A DNA stretch of 64,000 nucleotides from Harmonia axyridis (GCF_914767665.1 NC_059505.1:42095506-42159505); one strand, 5' to 3'; positions 33,262 through 44,950 are shown, counted from the first letter of the stretch. Translations and numbers: made by a program. Notes: generated from the sequence alone by a model not told the origin.

Positions 33262-33522
33262 ACGGGTGTTTTTTTTTCGAGGTATATAACATTAAGTTGA
33301 CATTACTGTTCAAGATGGCGACCGATTTACCAGCTGTAAAGTGATTTATTCTCAGTTTGGTTTGGCAATTCATCAAATTCAGCCAAACGATCATCAAGTA
33401 AGGCGTAGATTCGTCGAATGGGCCCAAAATGAGATTACCGTTGTTCCCGATTTTCATAAGCGAAATTTGTTTAGCGACGGAGCGCACTTCTGGTTGAATG
33501 GCTACGTCAACAAACAAAACTG
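33262..33522 (+). mobile_element. DD41D copy 7: partial, retains sequence lost from all others
   Basis: Intact left terminus (ACGGGTGTTTTTTTTTCGAG after TA 33260). After CAATTCATCA it jumps over the normal start and reads (33373..33470) IQPNDHQVRRRFVEWAQNEI, TVVPDFHKRNLFSDGAHF (the first Asp position: S-D-G), then LNGYVNKQN. The stretch before L-F-S-D is exactly what is missing in the common deletion derivative. The copy ends at 33522, fused to a different, older mariner-like sequence. Confidence 0.9.
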
Positions 33523-33985
33523 AAGATCAAAATGTATCCATTCCTCGGCGCGCACAACATTTGGGCCTCTCTCACAGCACGCTTTGGCATATTTTGGATC
33601 AGTATTTTCATTTCCATCTTCAGAAGGTTCCGTTAACACAATAACTAGAGCCAGCTGACCATGGAATTCCTAGAATATATGCCGATTGGATGTTTGAACA
33701 ACAACGTTTGGATGACGATTTTTCGCATCAAATTTTCTTCAGCTGAGAAGCACATTTTTCACACATAAAGTGAAAATCCTCATGTAGCTGCTCAGAGACC
33801 ATTACATCAACAAAATGATTACCGATTTTTTTTTGGCCTGAGTTAAATGATATGGAATTGGTAGAGATGTGGATCTAGCAAATGAAAATTTGATCAATAT
33901 TCTCAATGAAACCATGTTTCATTCACCTTCAATTTCAGAACTACAAAATGTACAACCCTTCATAACAGAAATCGAAAAAATTAAT
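33523..33985 (+). pseudogene. Decayed DD41D-type mariner fragment (older subfamily)
   Basis: Reads Q-N-V-S-I-P-R-R-A-Q-H-L-G-L-S-H-S-T-L-W, L-E-P-A-D-H-G-I-P-R-I-Y-A-D-W-M-F-E-Q-Q-R-L, then FSHQIFF with a stop in place of Asp, E-A-H-F, and after deletions L-N-D-M-E-L-V-E-M-W. It closely parallels 35640..36420. The second half is a deleted, unreadable remnant. Confidence 0.75.
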
Positions 33986-34456
33986 TCTGACTAACAACAA
34001 TCGGTTATTATATTGATTAATCTAAGACATAAGATCAGATCTAAGCTATTTCGAGTCACACGATAATGAAAATGTTAGGTTAGACGTTACTGATAATATA
34101 TTCCCCAGAACATAAGATACTATCTCGACCATTATTATTTTATAAGGAAAGTTCGTGTTTATCACACTGGATCCATCTGAAAGACTCGAAACGCATAGCT
34201 CTACATCCTATTATACATTCTTCGTCTATAAAAAACGATCTTAGTGTCTAAAAATAGAGAAGCACCCACTTAATATCGAACTTCATACGTTTTTTTTTCC
34301 ATTTCTAGTTTGTGTACATTGACATCGCAGCTTTACCAACCATGTGTAAGGTCTGAATATCATTATTTCAGAAAATAAATTTTTAATTTTGGCCATGCTG
34401 TCATATACCGATGGAGCAAGATACGGTTTTGAAATTTCATCATCTTATAGTTTGCT
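33986..34456. other. Non-coding sequence
   Basis: AT-rich, no feature recognised. Confidence 0.3.
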
Positions 34457-34863
34457 CAGAGTAATAAACATAGATAGAGGTAGCATAATATGTCATTTTT
34501 AGTAAGCAAATTTTGTCCTTAACAGAAACTATAAAATTTGACATGAAGATCGCGGAAATGAAAGCATATCAGTAATACGATATTTCACTCAATTCGCGAG
34601 TTTCTCCACAAAGAACGCACTTCTTATGTCCCATAGTGAATCAACGTTTCATATTCCTTCAAAATATATTGAAATGAATATCTAAATATATCAGAAATTC
34701 ATAAAACAAAATTCAAGCGCGCCAAACGAAGTGAAACAACCCATGACACTAGAAGAGCAAAAGTTGCCAAACCTTGGATTTCAGCTGATAGATACAGAAA
34801 ATAATAAATATTCTGCTTATTATAAATTTGACAATTAGGAAAAATATCGAATTCAATATATTA
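34457..34863 (-). repeat. 580-bp TIR element, 5' two-thirds
   Basis: Starts CAGAGTAATAAACATAGATA and runs through CTCAATTCGCGAGTTTCTCC to GACAATTAGGAAAAATATCG. It then stops near 34863, with the right terminus missing. Confidence 0.88.
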
Positions 34864-35399
34864 CTTGAATTACAGTTTCAAATATTAAATTTCAGTGCTT
34901 TTCCCACTAATTCAAGCCAAAATTCCTCACCAAACCTTTCAACAACCTCACTACCTTAGCTTATGAATAATTGCGAAGGTTCAAGAGGTTGAAAGTTGAG
35001 CCATCGAAAACAAGTTTAATTGTCGGTTATTGCCAATGATAATCTGAAGACTTATTAAGACGTTCTGAATTATTTTCCTCCAAGAAGACGTTAACGAGGA
35101 GAACGTGATCTTTTATTCATTTTCGCTCCGTTTGAATCGAGAATGCAACGAGCTGATTTGACAGCTGACAGTTGATGTCACGTTGACTAACCGGTGAAAT
35201 CGTTATGGTTGAGTTTGGTGCCATTTAATTTTCAGAGATAACTCCAAGTGCAATTTAAGTCGAGTTTTGCTTCATTTTATTCTCAGATTTAGTATTCAAT
35301 GAAGTTTCAGCTTCATTTTCCGCGTTTATTTCAATGAAAAGATTCTACTGAGTTGTCCAAATCGTAGTCCGGATTTCATAGCCCTGTTTCAATGACATA
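34864..35399. other. Non-coding sequence
   Basis: No exon or repeat recognised. It looks single copy. Confidence 0.3.
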
Positions 35400-36420
35400 T
35401 GTCAAACAGAACTATCATCCTAAGCGTCATAGGTTTTGTTGAAGGTTAGCCATTTAAAAACACAGATTTATCTACTGCTGAAAGTGTGAAAATAATGCTT
35501 CTGTTATAAGTACGTTTCGTTCATTGCGGGCAGATTATGGTCATCCATCAGAGCGTAATTGTTGAGACAGTGAAAAAATTCTAAAAGACTGGATCTGTTA
35601 CTGATGTCTTCAGGCGCAAACATCATCAAAATGCATGCTCGACCGAAAATATTGCTGCTATAAGTGGAAGTGTTGAAGAAGATCGAAATTTATCCATTCC
35701 TCGACGCGCACAACATCTGGGCCTCTCTTACGGCACGCTATGGCGTTTTTAGCATCTAAATTTGCATCTCCATCCTTCTAAGGTTCAATTGGCACAAGAA
35801 CTAAAGCCAGCTGACCATGGAATGTGTAGAACATATGCCGATTGGGTGCTTGAACAATAACGCTTGGTGACCTTTTTTCGCATCGAATTTTCTTCAACGA
35901 CGAAGCACATTTTTCACTTGGTGGCTATGTAAACAAGTAGAATTGTAGCACTTGGAGCAATCAAAACCCTCATGTAACTGCTGAGAGACTATTACATCCA
36001 CAAAAAGTCACTGTGTGGTGAGCAAATTGGTCTGGTGGAGTCTGGACCGTATTTCTTTTAAAATGAAGGTGTCATTTGGCAATAGCCAAATGATTACTTT
36101 TTTGGCCTGAAATTAATGATATGGAATTGGAAGAGATGTGATTCCAGCAAGATGGTGTAACAAGCCACACAACAAGTCCTGTTTTAGTTTTAATGCAAGA
36201 AAAATTCCCAGGACTCGTAATTTTTCGTTTCGGCTATGTGAATCGGCCACCAAGATCTCATGATTTATCGTCTTTGGATTTTTTTGTGAGGTAATGATTC
36301 TCAGACTATTGACAATCTGAAAACTAAGATCCCTCGAGTTATTGATGAGATATTGCTCGAAATGTGCCCGTGAGTCATCGTCTGCTAGATCTACCAGTTC
36401 CATTACAAAATGCCATCAAT
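35400..36420 (+). pseudogene. Decayed DD41D-type mariner, nearly whole transposase
   Basis: Readable in order: an HTH region near 35470..35600 (TVKKF...KTGSVTDVFRRKH), ENIAAISGSVEEDRNLSIPR, RAQHLGLSYGTLW, ELKPADHGMCRTYADWVLEQ, FFNDEAHFSLGGYVNKQN (first Asp), HPQKVTVW, WSGGVWTVFLL, FQQDGVTSHTTS (second Asp) and PPRSHDLSSLDFFV (third Asp). 41 residues lie between the second and third. At least ten stops or shifts. It belongs to an older, distinct subfamily of the same DD41D group and shows the full domain order. Confidence 0.85.
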
Positions 36421-36820
36421 TCTCCATGTTGCAACACATTTTTTCTTCATGCGATCGATCTAAAGAATCTGGTCTCTGAAAACCATTTGTTGGAAGCCGC
36501 CCAAACAGAAAGGCCCTTATTTCAACAGTAAATTCGTAGTAACCATAAAACTGATTAATAACTATAACTATAATTAATTATCTGGTAATTCATGCGGTCT
36601 TCTATCTGAATGGACTATAAATCATTCGAAAATGTGGTAAACAGAGATATAAAATCAATTAAGTAAGATTGCGCATCGTTTGTTCGGTGGTCTCAGCTGT
36701 CAAGTGTTCTGGCTTGCGAAATGAGCTCAGATTGATACTGTCTTGAATTTAGTGCAGATCGATATTTCACCAAGGTTGCCTTTCATATTTCGGGAATGGA
36801 AAACACTTGGTTCTCAAAAT
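36421..36820. other. Non-coding sequence
   Basis: Nothing recognised. It includes AT-rich DNA and probably the eroded terminus of the flanking mariner remnants. Confidence 0.3.
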
Positions 36821-37372
36821 ATTATTCATGAAGATTAATACAGTTTTCCATATGTTCGAACCAAGTTATAAAACAATTTTTCCACTCCGAATCGGGTAAC
36901 TCCAAAACAGGCATTTTGAAGGCAGCAACTGCCTCGTTTGGTGTTGAAAAACGCTCCAAAAATGTTTTGGCGTTAATCCTTGTTTTAAAGGCACGTAAGC
37001 CAAGATCCTTACCTAAAATTTTCCACGTTAGTCGAAAGACAAAGGCCAACAAGTTGAAAACGGCGACGTATCGACATTTTGGCGTCTTCCTCAACACTTC
37101 GCGCTATACAGCAGCAATATTCTCTTCAGCGTGCACTTTTCTTTGTCTTGTTAATGGCTTTGAATCGAGAAGAGTAAAATTAATGCGAAAAAGATGAATA
37201 ACTCCACGAATTGCTTGCTCACTAGGCAGTTTATGTTGACTGTAAAATGGACAAAGTGCTCTATGAACTTCGCGAACAGATTTATTTTTATCGAAGTAAA
37301 TTTTCACAATTTTGAAGCGTTGTTCTGACGTTGAATGATTGACGCTGAACTGCCAAACCTTACTCAACAGCA
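36821..37372 (-). pseudogene. Decayed mariner-like transposase with internal deletion
   Basis: The minus frame from 37373 reads VWQFSVNHSTSEQRFKIVKI, YFDKNKSVREVHRALCPFYS, LPSEQAIRGVIHLF (N-terminal HTH of the DD41D type), VHAEENIAAV, then in the next frame LTWKILGKDLGLRAFKTRIN. It jumps to a C-terminal piece: ERFSTPNEAVAAFKMPVLEL, SEWKNCFITWFEHMENCINL. The whole catalytic core, with all three Asp, is deleted. The N-terminal HTH here is a useful model for the part lost in young DD41D copies. Confidence 0.82.
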
Positions 37373-37940
37373 TAGAGGAATAAACATAGATAGAGGTAGT
37401 ATACGCAATTTTTACATGTCCTCAACATGGTTAGAATACCTTGTCAGATTGTGATATATTTTCAAATCCACAATTTTACTATATCGTTATGAATGTATGT
37501 TATATTGAATGAAATTCCCTATTAAATATGCAAATTTGTATATTTGGAATCCGATATTTTTCCTTATTTTCGAATTTATAGAATGCAGAATATTTATTAT
37601 TTTGTGTATCTACCTGCTGAAATCCAAGGTTTGACAACTTTTGCTCTCCTAGTGTCATCCTTTGTTTCACGTCGTTTGGGACGCTTGCAAATTGTTTTCT
37701 GAATATCTGATATATTTAGGTATTTATTTCAACATATTTTGAGTAAATATGGAACGTTGATTCACTATGGGACATAAGAAGTGCGTTCTTTGAGGAGAAA
37801 CTCGCGAATTGAGTGAAATATCGTATCACTGATATGTTTTCATTTCCGCGCGCTTCATGCCAAATTTGATAAATTATGTTGGGGACAAAATTTGCCTGCT
37901 GTAATGACATATGCTCCTTCTATCTATGTATATTACTCTG
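37373..37940 (+). repeat. 580-bp TIR element, copy 4
   Basis: Begins TAGAGGAATAAACATAGATA and ends TTCTATCTATGTATATTACT, CTG. Flanks ACTCAACAGCA and GCTTAACAGAGA suggest an imperfect target duplication around T-C/T-AACAG. It inserted immediately upstream of, or into, the start of the mariner remnant on its left. Confidence 0.9.
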
Positions 37941-38944
37941 AGCTTAACAGAGACGTCAACACAGTTTGACATTGTCAACAATGTCAACTGTCAAACCATA
38001 GACAACAACCATCGAAACTCCTGATTATCAACAAATTATGGACAAAAATTAGGTGGTCACTTTCAAACACATCAACGTTTCGTGGAACCCAGCGCATTTA
38101 AAATCGTATCATTCCCATGAAGAACTCCTCCGGTGCATTTCTCCAAAACGTGTTAAGGCCCACCACACACCTTCACTCCTCTCTCTCTCACTCAACCGGT
38201 TTACCCTACAAACACCGGTCCCAAAAGCTGTACCATCACGTCAGCCAATTATCTTCATCTTGGAACGGAACGCACCTGTCCACGAATTCATATTCTATGA
38301 TCTCGTTACGTCCTCAAATATACGCGGGCCATTCATTAAGTCGCCGCTTTAATAGCGCCAACCATACTTCAACCGGGCCTCGCTGGCTTCACATACGTTT
38401 CATACACTCGTGCCCACTCTGAATATATACGAAAACATAAATCACTGGAGTAATTTGCTAGCTTCCCATGGCGGAATGTGTTTATTGCAGGGCACTGTTT
38501 TTATCAGCGATTGTGTGCTTGGGAAAGTTTATACAATACAGCTTCTGTTCGAACCTCGGCGAGAGATAAATGGACCTCGCTGTATATAGGACGAGTGGTT
38601 TTTTTTTTCTCGTCATAAGCGACTTGTCTGGATTCGTATTGAAAACGAGGTTATTAATCATGTTGGAAGTTTTTACTGGTGGTTAATTGGAAGAAGACGA
38701 GGCCGAATCTTTGATATGTGCGTTACAAGGAAACCAACTTGTTTTGTTTGCCAATGATTGATATTGTTGTCTTTTTATTTGTTAGATACTTTTTCGTTCG
38801 AGTACTTGATAAGTAGTTGCCTCCACTTAAGGAGATGTTATTCTTTGGAGTTTCATTGAATTTCGATCGAAATATTATGCGGAATTATACCTTATTTGTG
38901 AGCTAGTACCTTATTCGTTCTTAAAAATGTTGAGGTTTTTGATG
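37941..38944. other. Non-coding sequence
   Basis: Contains a CTCTCTCTCTCA tract near 38178 (GAGA-type on the minus strand). The overlapping frames 38053..38422 have no domain. No exon recognised. Confidence 0.3.
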
Positions 38945-39655
38945 CAGAATTAGGGGCATTACTTGATCAAGACTCGTGTCAAACGCAACAAGAATTGGCA
39001 GGATCATTGGGAGTGACCCAACAAGCCAATTCAAAACGCCTGAAAGTCATGGGAATGATTTAGAAACAAGGAAATTGGGTGCCGTACGAGTTGAAGCCGA
39101 GAGATGTTGAACGGCGTTTGTTTGCTTGTGAACAGCTGCTTGCGAGGTTAAGACGGAAGGGATTTTTGCATCGCATTGTGACTAGAGACAAAAAATGGAT
39201 TCATTACGATAACCCCAAGCGTAAAAAATCATGGGGATATCCCGACCATGCTTCCACGTCGACGGTCAAACCAAATATTCACGGTTACAAGGTACTACTC
39301 AGTATTTGGTGGGACTAGCTCGGTGTAGTGTATTATGAGTTGTTGAAACCAACTAAATCAATCACAGGCGATCGTTATCGAATGCAATTAATGCGTTTGA
39401 GCCGAGTATGGAAAGACAAACGACCTCAATACAATGAGATAAAAGTAATGCATGACAATGCTCGACCCCATGTTGCGAAATTGGTCGTGACATACTTGGA
39501 AACGTTGAAATGGGAAGTCCTACCCCACCCGCCGTATTCTCCAGATGAAGAAGTAAAAAATTGGATCGATTAGCAGATCGCTTAAAAAGATTACCAGTAT
39601 TTCTGTACGCTGCCCGAAAGATGGGAGAAAGTAGTGGCCAGCGATGGAAAATACT
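38945..39655 (+). pseudogene. Mos1-like transposase, broken
   Basis: ELGALLDQDSCQTQQELAGS, VTQQANSKRLKVMGMI-stop-KQGNWVPYELKPRDVE, RRKGFLHRIVTRDKKWIHYD (first Asp), KRKKSWGYPDHASTSTVKPN, LLSIWWD-stop-LGVVYYELLKP, MHDNARPHVAKLVVTYL (second Asp) and LKWEVLPHPPYSPD. A deletion then removes the segment with the third Asp (normally A-P-S-D-Y-H-L-F). It resumes at EEVKNWID and ends ERWEKVVASDGKYFES. The DD34D catalytic set is incomplete. Confidence 0.92.
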
Positions 39656-39741
39656 TTGAATCATAAATGTATAACTAGTTTTTTCACAATAAGCATCGAA
39701 TTTCGGAAAAAAAACGGCGGAAACAAAGTTGTAGGCCTATT
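38945..39741 (+). mobile_element. Mos1-like mariner, 5'-truncated
   Basis: Starts inside the transposase and runs to the 3' terminus (GTTGTAGGCCTAT at 39729..39741, inverse of the TIR at 46900). Most of the transposase is present. A ~60-bp deletion removes the block after SPD. Confidence 0.88.
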
Positions 39742-41665
39742 TCAGAAACTTTCAGACTTTCAGAAGTTCACACATTCAAAAACGTAAACTATGGAAAATT
39801 TGTTTCCTCGTCTAATTTCAGTAGTTTATCGAATAGATATGAAAAATCAAAAGTAGAAAACTAAGGTAGGGTTTATAGTTGTCCCATATCAATGTAAATT
39901 CAGATGGAAAAGGTGAGTATTGTGTTATCGGAATATCAAAATTCAAATAAGATTAAATTAGATCTCCTCAAAAACATGATTATTATTGTTGCAAAACAAA
40001 CAGAAAACGTTGTCTAATTAGTCATATCAAATATTCACAAGAGGGAGCCCCGCTCCTAATAAATCTCCCTTGAATTCAGATGAATAAACACCTCGCTATC
40101 GAATCCGCACCAAAGCGGCGAGCATCCCTTTGATCTTTACCAGATTAACATCAAAGCAAAAAATGCCGACTCGAAGACCGGACCCTATTTTCCGCGAATA
40201 TTAACCATTTGACCGACTTAACTCAAGCGCCGCGACGTCTACCAAGTTACGTCCGTCTGGAACCGGCTCGGATCCAAACCCCGTTTCGGATTGATATAAT
40301 GTCAACATTATCGAGGTTATATCGACGCCGCGCCCGAGGCTGATCGATCGTCGCGAACCCTAACGGGTCGCAGACGATTTTCCGGGAAATTCTCGACCCG
40401 GTATATTTTCGCGACAGAGTGCAACCGACGCCGAGTGACGCGTTCACGCCCTGGGAGCGTTAAACGCGTCGGAAAGTGAGGTTTTTGCTCTACGCCGCCG
40501 CCTTGATGCGTACGCCTTACAACAATGGGGTCGTAAACGCAAAACGGTGTCGACGTTAAATGACATTTCGTTGTGGAAGTGTCGGATTTGACAGGTTGCT
40601 GGTTGGGTAGACACGTGGAGAGAGATTGGGGGGAAGTTTGGAAGTCTGATGCAATCGCAAGATTGTGATAATAATTATACTTCACATGATGACACAAAGC
40701 TTCTACACCTGCATGAAGACAACGTCTCTAGAGATTATGGAATAAGTCTAGAGGAACCGTAAAGAAAAGGAGAAGCATCTGCAAGTAGAACGTTTGAACA
40801 AGATGAGCTGGAAATAGGGCAACATTCCAACGTCAAACTATTAGTTAATATCGAGCAGAATTAATCCAAGGAGACAACATTTTCCGAGTCATTCAAGAGT
40901 AAGCAACTCAATCAGAATCTGCTATTAACGAATCAAAATTCTCAACTATTACTGATGTGATGACGATTCTCACCTTACTGCAAATAAAAATCAGAAAACT
41001 ATCCTGGAGAACGATTGAAGATAGCAGTCAATTAGCAAGAAAACTGAGACGAGTTTTTATCTGTTGGTCTATAACCTGCTCTACAATTTCCAAGGAGATC
41101 CTTGTGAGGATTTAAAGCTGATTTTCCTAGTGATTGTTTTTAGGCTAGCAAGAAATTTTCACAGTATGTGTCCAGATGTTTTCATGTTCAATTTACGTCT
41201 GCCGATAGGCCAATGCAGTGTGAAGGTACTCAAACATTGCAGTTGCAAGAGTTTCTTTGATTTTTTTTTTTGGACAAGAAACTCCAAGAATCTTTTCACT
41301 TCCATTATTCCAGATGTACTCTCCCAGATGGACTTCTTGTTCCCGAGGTCTAAGATTTAAGTCCAACAGGTGTTGACATTGATGCTCTTCTTGAAAGAGT
41401 ACATCATGAACTCAATTGGTAACAACATACGACAAAAAGAATGTGTGAAAATTTCAATATATGAAGTCTACGGAACATATACAGACCCAACAGTGGCTTT
41501 ATGTAGAATTTCATGAGGAACATTTGATCTTTTCACTCTTCTGGCTGACACCAGATGCTCATTATTATCGTTAAGGCGCTATCCAAATGTCTTTCTGGCA
41601 AAGATTCTTGTAATCGAAAGGTTTGTGGAAACGAGGCTGGTAATAAACCATCAGAAATGTGATAC
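39742..41665. other. Non-coding DNA with a CpG-rich core
   Basis: 40150..40520 is strikingly CpG-rich (many CG in CGCGACG, GACGCCG, TCGCGAAC-type contexts) in an otherwise AT-rich region. No splice-bounded coding frame is visible. It could be an alternative promoter or other unmethylated regulatory DNA. The rest (40620..41665) is unremarkable. The frame at 41064..41360 has no domain. Confidence 0.35.
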
Positions 41666-42110
41666 AGATGATGGCCAGAACGTTACAGTCAATGGTGATC
41701 GGTATAGAACCATTATTACTAACTTTTTCATTCCTGAATTGAACAACCATGATGTCCAGGAGCTGTGGTTCCTACAAGACGGCGCAACATGTCACACAGC
41801 TCGGGCCACAATCGATTTATTGAAAGACACGTTTGGTGACCGCCTAATTTCACGTTTTGGACCTGTGAATTGGCCTCCAAGATCTTGTGATTTAACACCG
41901 CTAGACTATTTTCTGTGGGGCTATGTAAAGTCATTGGTCTTTGCGGATAAGCCACAAACCATTGACCATTTGGAAGACAACATTCGCCGTGTAATTGCCG
42001 ATATACGGCCACAAATGTTGGAAAAAGTCATCGAAAATTGGACGTCCAGATTGGACTACATCCGAGCCAGCCGTGGCGGTCATATGCCAGAAATCATATT
42101 TAAAATGTAA
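41666..42110 (+). pseudogene. DD41D transposase C-terminal half
   Basis: Open to the natural stop: DDGQNVTVNGDRYRTIITNF, VQELWFLQDGATCHTARATI (second Asp), WPPRSCDLTPLDYFLWGYVK (third Asp), RRVIADIRPQMLEKVIENWT, and the end MPEIIFKM. The frame fortuitously extends upstream to 41625 in unrelated DNA. The first Asp and everything before it are gone. Confidence 0.9.
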
Positions 42111-42215
42111 TGCCACAAGATTATCTTGCGGATAAATAAAATTCATGTCAATCGAGTAATCGATCGTTGTTTTATTGCAATTTAAAGTTCTATAGCTCAA
42201 AAACAAACACCCTTC
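41666..42215 (+). mobile_element. DD41D mariner-like element, copy 8 (5'-truncated)
   Basis: Homology starts abruptly at GATGATGGCCAGAACG (41668) and continues to the right terminus (TAGCTCAAAAACAAACACCC, TTC). Confidence 0.93.
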
Positions 42216-42887
42216 AGATCTTAGCAAGAATATAGAATATGCCACACCTCCTCACTGCAATCCTTACAGGACATTGCCGCCTCAGAAAGCACCTCATGAG
42301 AATGAGTCTAGAAGAAAATGACGAGTGCAAATTCCTCGCATCTAAATCTAATCAGTATAATTGGGCTACCTACAGCTTTTCCAATTGAAAAAAATTACTT
42401 TACTATTTTCTTGTTTCATCCTTGTCAAAATTAACAAAAATCGCGTTCTGTTTATTCAAAGTCTCCCCCAACCAAAAATCATCATCGACTGGTCGCAATA
42501 TGGTCCTTCGAGTCGGATTTGTCGATGAATAATGACGTTTCCCGGTTTGTGGTTTCAGATGCCTGTCATTCGGCTTCCTGTACGTGCCTTGAGACTCCCC
42601 GGGAGCCCGGACGGTGACGCTTTATCTTCGACCGCCATTGGTTTTCATCTGTTTAATCCGCGTCGAAGGTTCGACGGCGCGTTAAGCCCCAACAACACGA
42701 GACTCGATTAGCGGGGATTATTCGTCCTGACAGCGATAATCTTCGGGGTCTATTTCGTGCCCTTCCAACCGCAGGATCACATTTTCGACTGTTCGGTTAG
42801 ATTTGTGCGTCTCCATATGGTTTGCATTTTTTTCAATTTCTGTTCGAGGAGAAAATAAGTGGTTTGTGAGGTTTTTATTGTTTAATG
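42216..42887. other. Non-coding sequence
   Basis: GC-richer block at 42470..42780 without a recognisable exon. No repeat. Confidence 0.3.
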
Positions 42888-42999
42888 AAGGGTTTTCCAA
42901 AAAGGGGATTCAATTTGAATAGCACGCTATGTGGACTGCTGTCACTTTTGAAGCTGTGATCTTTTGACATTTGACAAGAAAAAAATACGCCATTAAAAA

Positions 43000-44350
43000 A
43001 AATGAAACGATTGAAATTGTCAAAATTCACTACAAAAATGATGAAAGTTTTGCTCGGACGGCCATAGTGAAACCGGTGGAAAAATTAGAGTTTTTGCGAC
43101 AAGTTAGCGATGTGAAGAATTGAAACTGTGTGCGTCACTAAAGAACAACTGAAAATATTGCTGTTGTAGCCCAAAGTGTCGACGAAAACTCAGGTTTGTC
43201 GGTTTCTCGTTGATCTTGGGAATACGCTCTGTTAGTGATGACGTCACACACCACCATTTTAGTTCTCCTGTCAGTGTTCGGAATCCAAACAAACAAATTG
43301 TCATTCAAATTAGTACGTTGTCGTTGAAGAAATTGGCTTATTTTGATAAATAAGATTATTTAAGGAACGATTTTATTATTAATTGATAGACATAAGGCAC
43401 GAGATCAATGTCAGTGAGTTCGAACTTCAAGTTCAACTAATAAACACGACTTTTTACAAAATCTGGGGAATGATACAGGATTCAAACTTACTGGTATTAA
43501 CCTCGTTCCTTCTGTATATCAATTAATACTGAAATCGTTCCTCAAATACTCTTATTTATGAAAATAAGCCAATTCCTTCAACGACACCGTACTAATTTGA
43601 AAGACAATTTATTTGTTTGGATTCGAACACTGACAGGAGAACCAAACATGGCGGTGTGTGACGTCACACTAATAGAGCGTATTTGGCATTTCACAAACGA
43701 CATTACACAGTTTTTGCAAAAAGACTTAGATCTTCAGACTTTTATAGTTCAGTTAACAAAAGAACTTAAGCCGGTCGATCACCAGCAACTCCGTATCTTC
43801 GCTTATTGAGATCTTGAAATGCATCAAAATGATCTGGATTTTCATCGAAAAATCATCTTCAGTGATGAGGCTCATTTTCATTTTAGAGGCTACGTTAATA
43901 AGCAGAATTGTCGCATTTGAAGCTCGTAAAGTCCAAGAATGATTGATGGAAAAGCTCTCCATCCTCAACTTGTCACTGTTTGGAGCGGTTTTTGGCTGCT
44001 GGTGTGAGTAGACTTCATTTATTCTCAAATGAGGATGAAGGAACTGTTACGATTAATGAAATGATCGACCGAGCTATGCCCAAAGAATTTTTATGATCAG
44101 AATTGGAAAATATTGATGTGGACTACCTTCATTCTCAAGAGGACGACGCTACGATTGAAATTTTGCAAGAGGAGTTTTCTGGTAACTTTAAACTTTTTTT
44201 GAGACCACGTAAAAGATGAGGTCGATTCCAATTCTCCACAATCAATTCAATAAATCAAATCAAATTTTATTCATGAAGTTATCGAGGACATACACCCGCA
44301 AATGTGCGAAACAAATACTCAATTTTCATTAGAAAGTGAATCCGGCATTA
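43000..44350 (+). pseudogene. Decayed mariner-like transposase interrupted by an insertion
   Basis: Before the insertion: NETIEIVKIHYKNDESFART, then T-E-N-I-A-V-V-A-Q-S-V-D-E-N-S-G-L-S-V-S-R (to 43215). After it: FLQKDLDLQTFIVQLTKELK, DHQQLRIFAY, LEMHQNDLDFHRKIIFSDEA (first Asp intact), HFHFRGYVNKQNCRI, FGAVFGCWCE-like remnants, then an eroded second-Asp block (Q-E-D-D-A-T). The segment with the third Asp is deleted. It ends with V-I-E-D-I-H-P-Q-M-C-E-T near 44310. Confidence 0.78.
43220..43682. repeat. 463-bp foldback element with ~150-bp arms
   Basis: Left arm: AATACGCTCTGTTAGTGATG, ACGTCACACACCACCATTTT, AGTTCTCCTGTCAGTGTTCG... The right arm is its inverse, ending AACATGGCGGTGTGTGACGT, CACACTAATAGAGCGTAT. 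The sequence TTGG flanks both sides (43216..43219; 43683..43686), a probable 4-bp target duplication. The insertion splits a mariner transposase remnant whose reading continues on both sides, which fixes the boundaries. No coding capacity. Confidence 0.88.
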
Positions 44351-44950
44351 TAAATTCTCGAAAAAACCTCCCAAATTTCAGGTTGACCCTTCCCTAAGCA
44401 TGCAATTCAACTCTGGTCTGGTCCTTCGATCCGGATCCACTCTCCCCACCACGCGAACACGCACACAGAGTCCAACCTGACTCATCCAACCCGCGTGCCA
44501 TTTCTGTGGAAGAATACCCCGTCTATTTCGCGACTGCGACAGCCAGGTCAACGCCACCTGACCATCTCTCGGAACGTCTCCCGATGTCATAATCGGCATA
44601 GGTGGCGCCACCACCACCACCGTCTCTTATCCATCGCCCGTATCTCGGCGTGCCACTTCCGAATTCTTCCTCTGTTTACCTACACGGCTCTCGAAGTACG
44701 TGATGCCGCATTGTTGTGTAAACAGCGACAGCCTTGGCTGCTGTCGAACCGTAATGGAACTCGTTAAGCCTGGGTTACAGGGAGCACGGTTATTGTTACG
44801 ACACGTGTCGTCGATAAGTGGAACAATGAGGCCCACGGGTTGGGTTGAAGACCGCTGGTGCTAGACGAAAGGGTTCGGGTCGGCAAGTGTTTGGTGGTAG
44901 GTGCTAATGGGTAGAGATTGACTTGGTGTTTCCTATTTTTCTCAATAATA
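44351..44950. other. Non-coding sequence, GC-rich
   Basis: 44380..44900 is rich in CpG and C runs (CCACCACCACCACCG near 44610). Frames on both strands overlap and none has a recognisable domain or splice pattern. Confidence 0.35.

Larger units (their letters stand above)
42888..44350 (+). mobile_element. Older DD41D-type mariner, split by a nested foldback
   Basis: The left terminus is GAAGGGTTTTCCAAAAAGGG, GATTCAATTTGAATAG. The coding remnant starts near 43000 and resumes after the nested element at 43683. No clear right terminus was found. The closest relatives in the window are the 26215..26990 remnant and the tips at 12202, 24383, 27440 and 28015. Confidence 0.75.

Noticed and set aside
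44378..44836. GC-rich frames on both strands as a signal-peptide exon of the TMEM132 gene
   Set aside because: No hydrophobic leader and no donor in the required phase 1.
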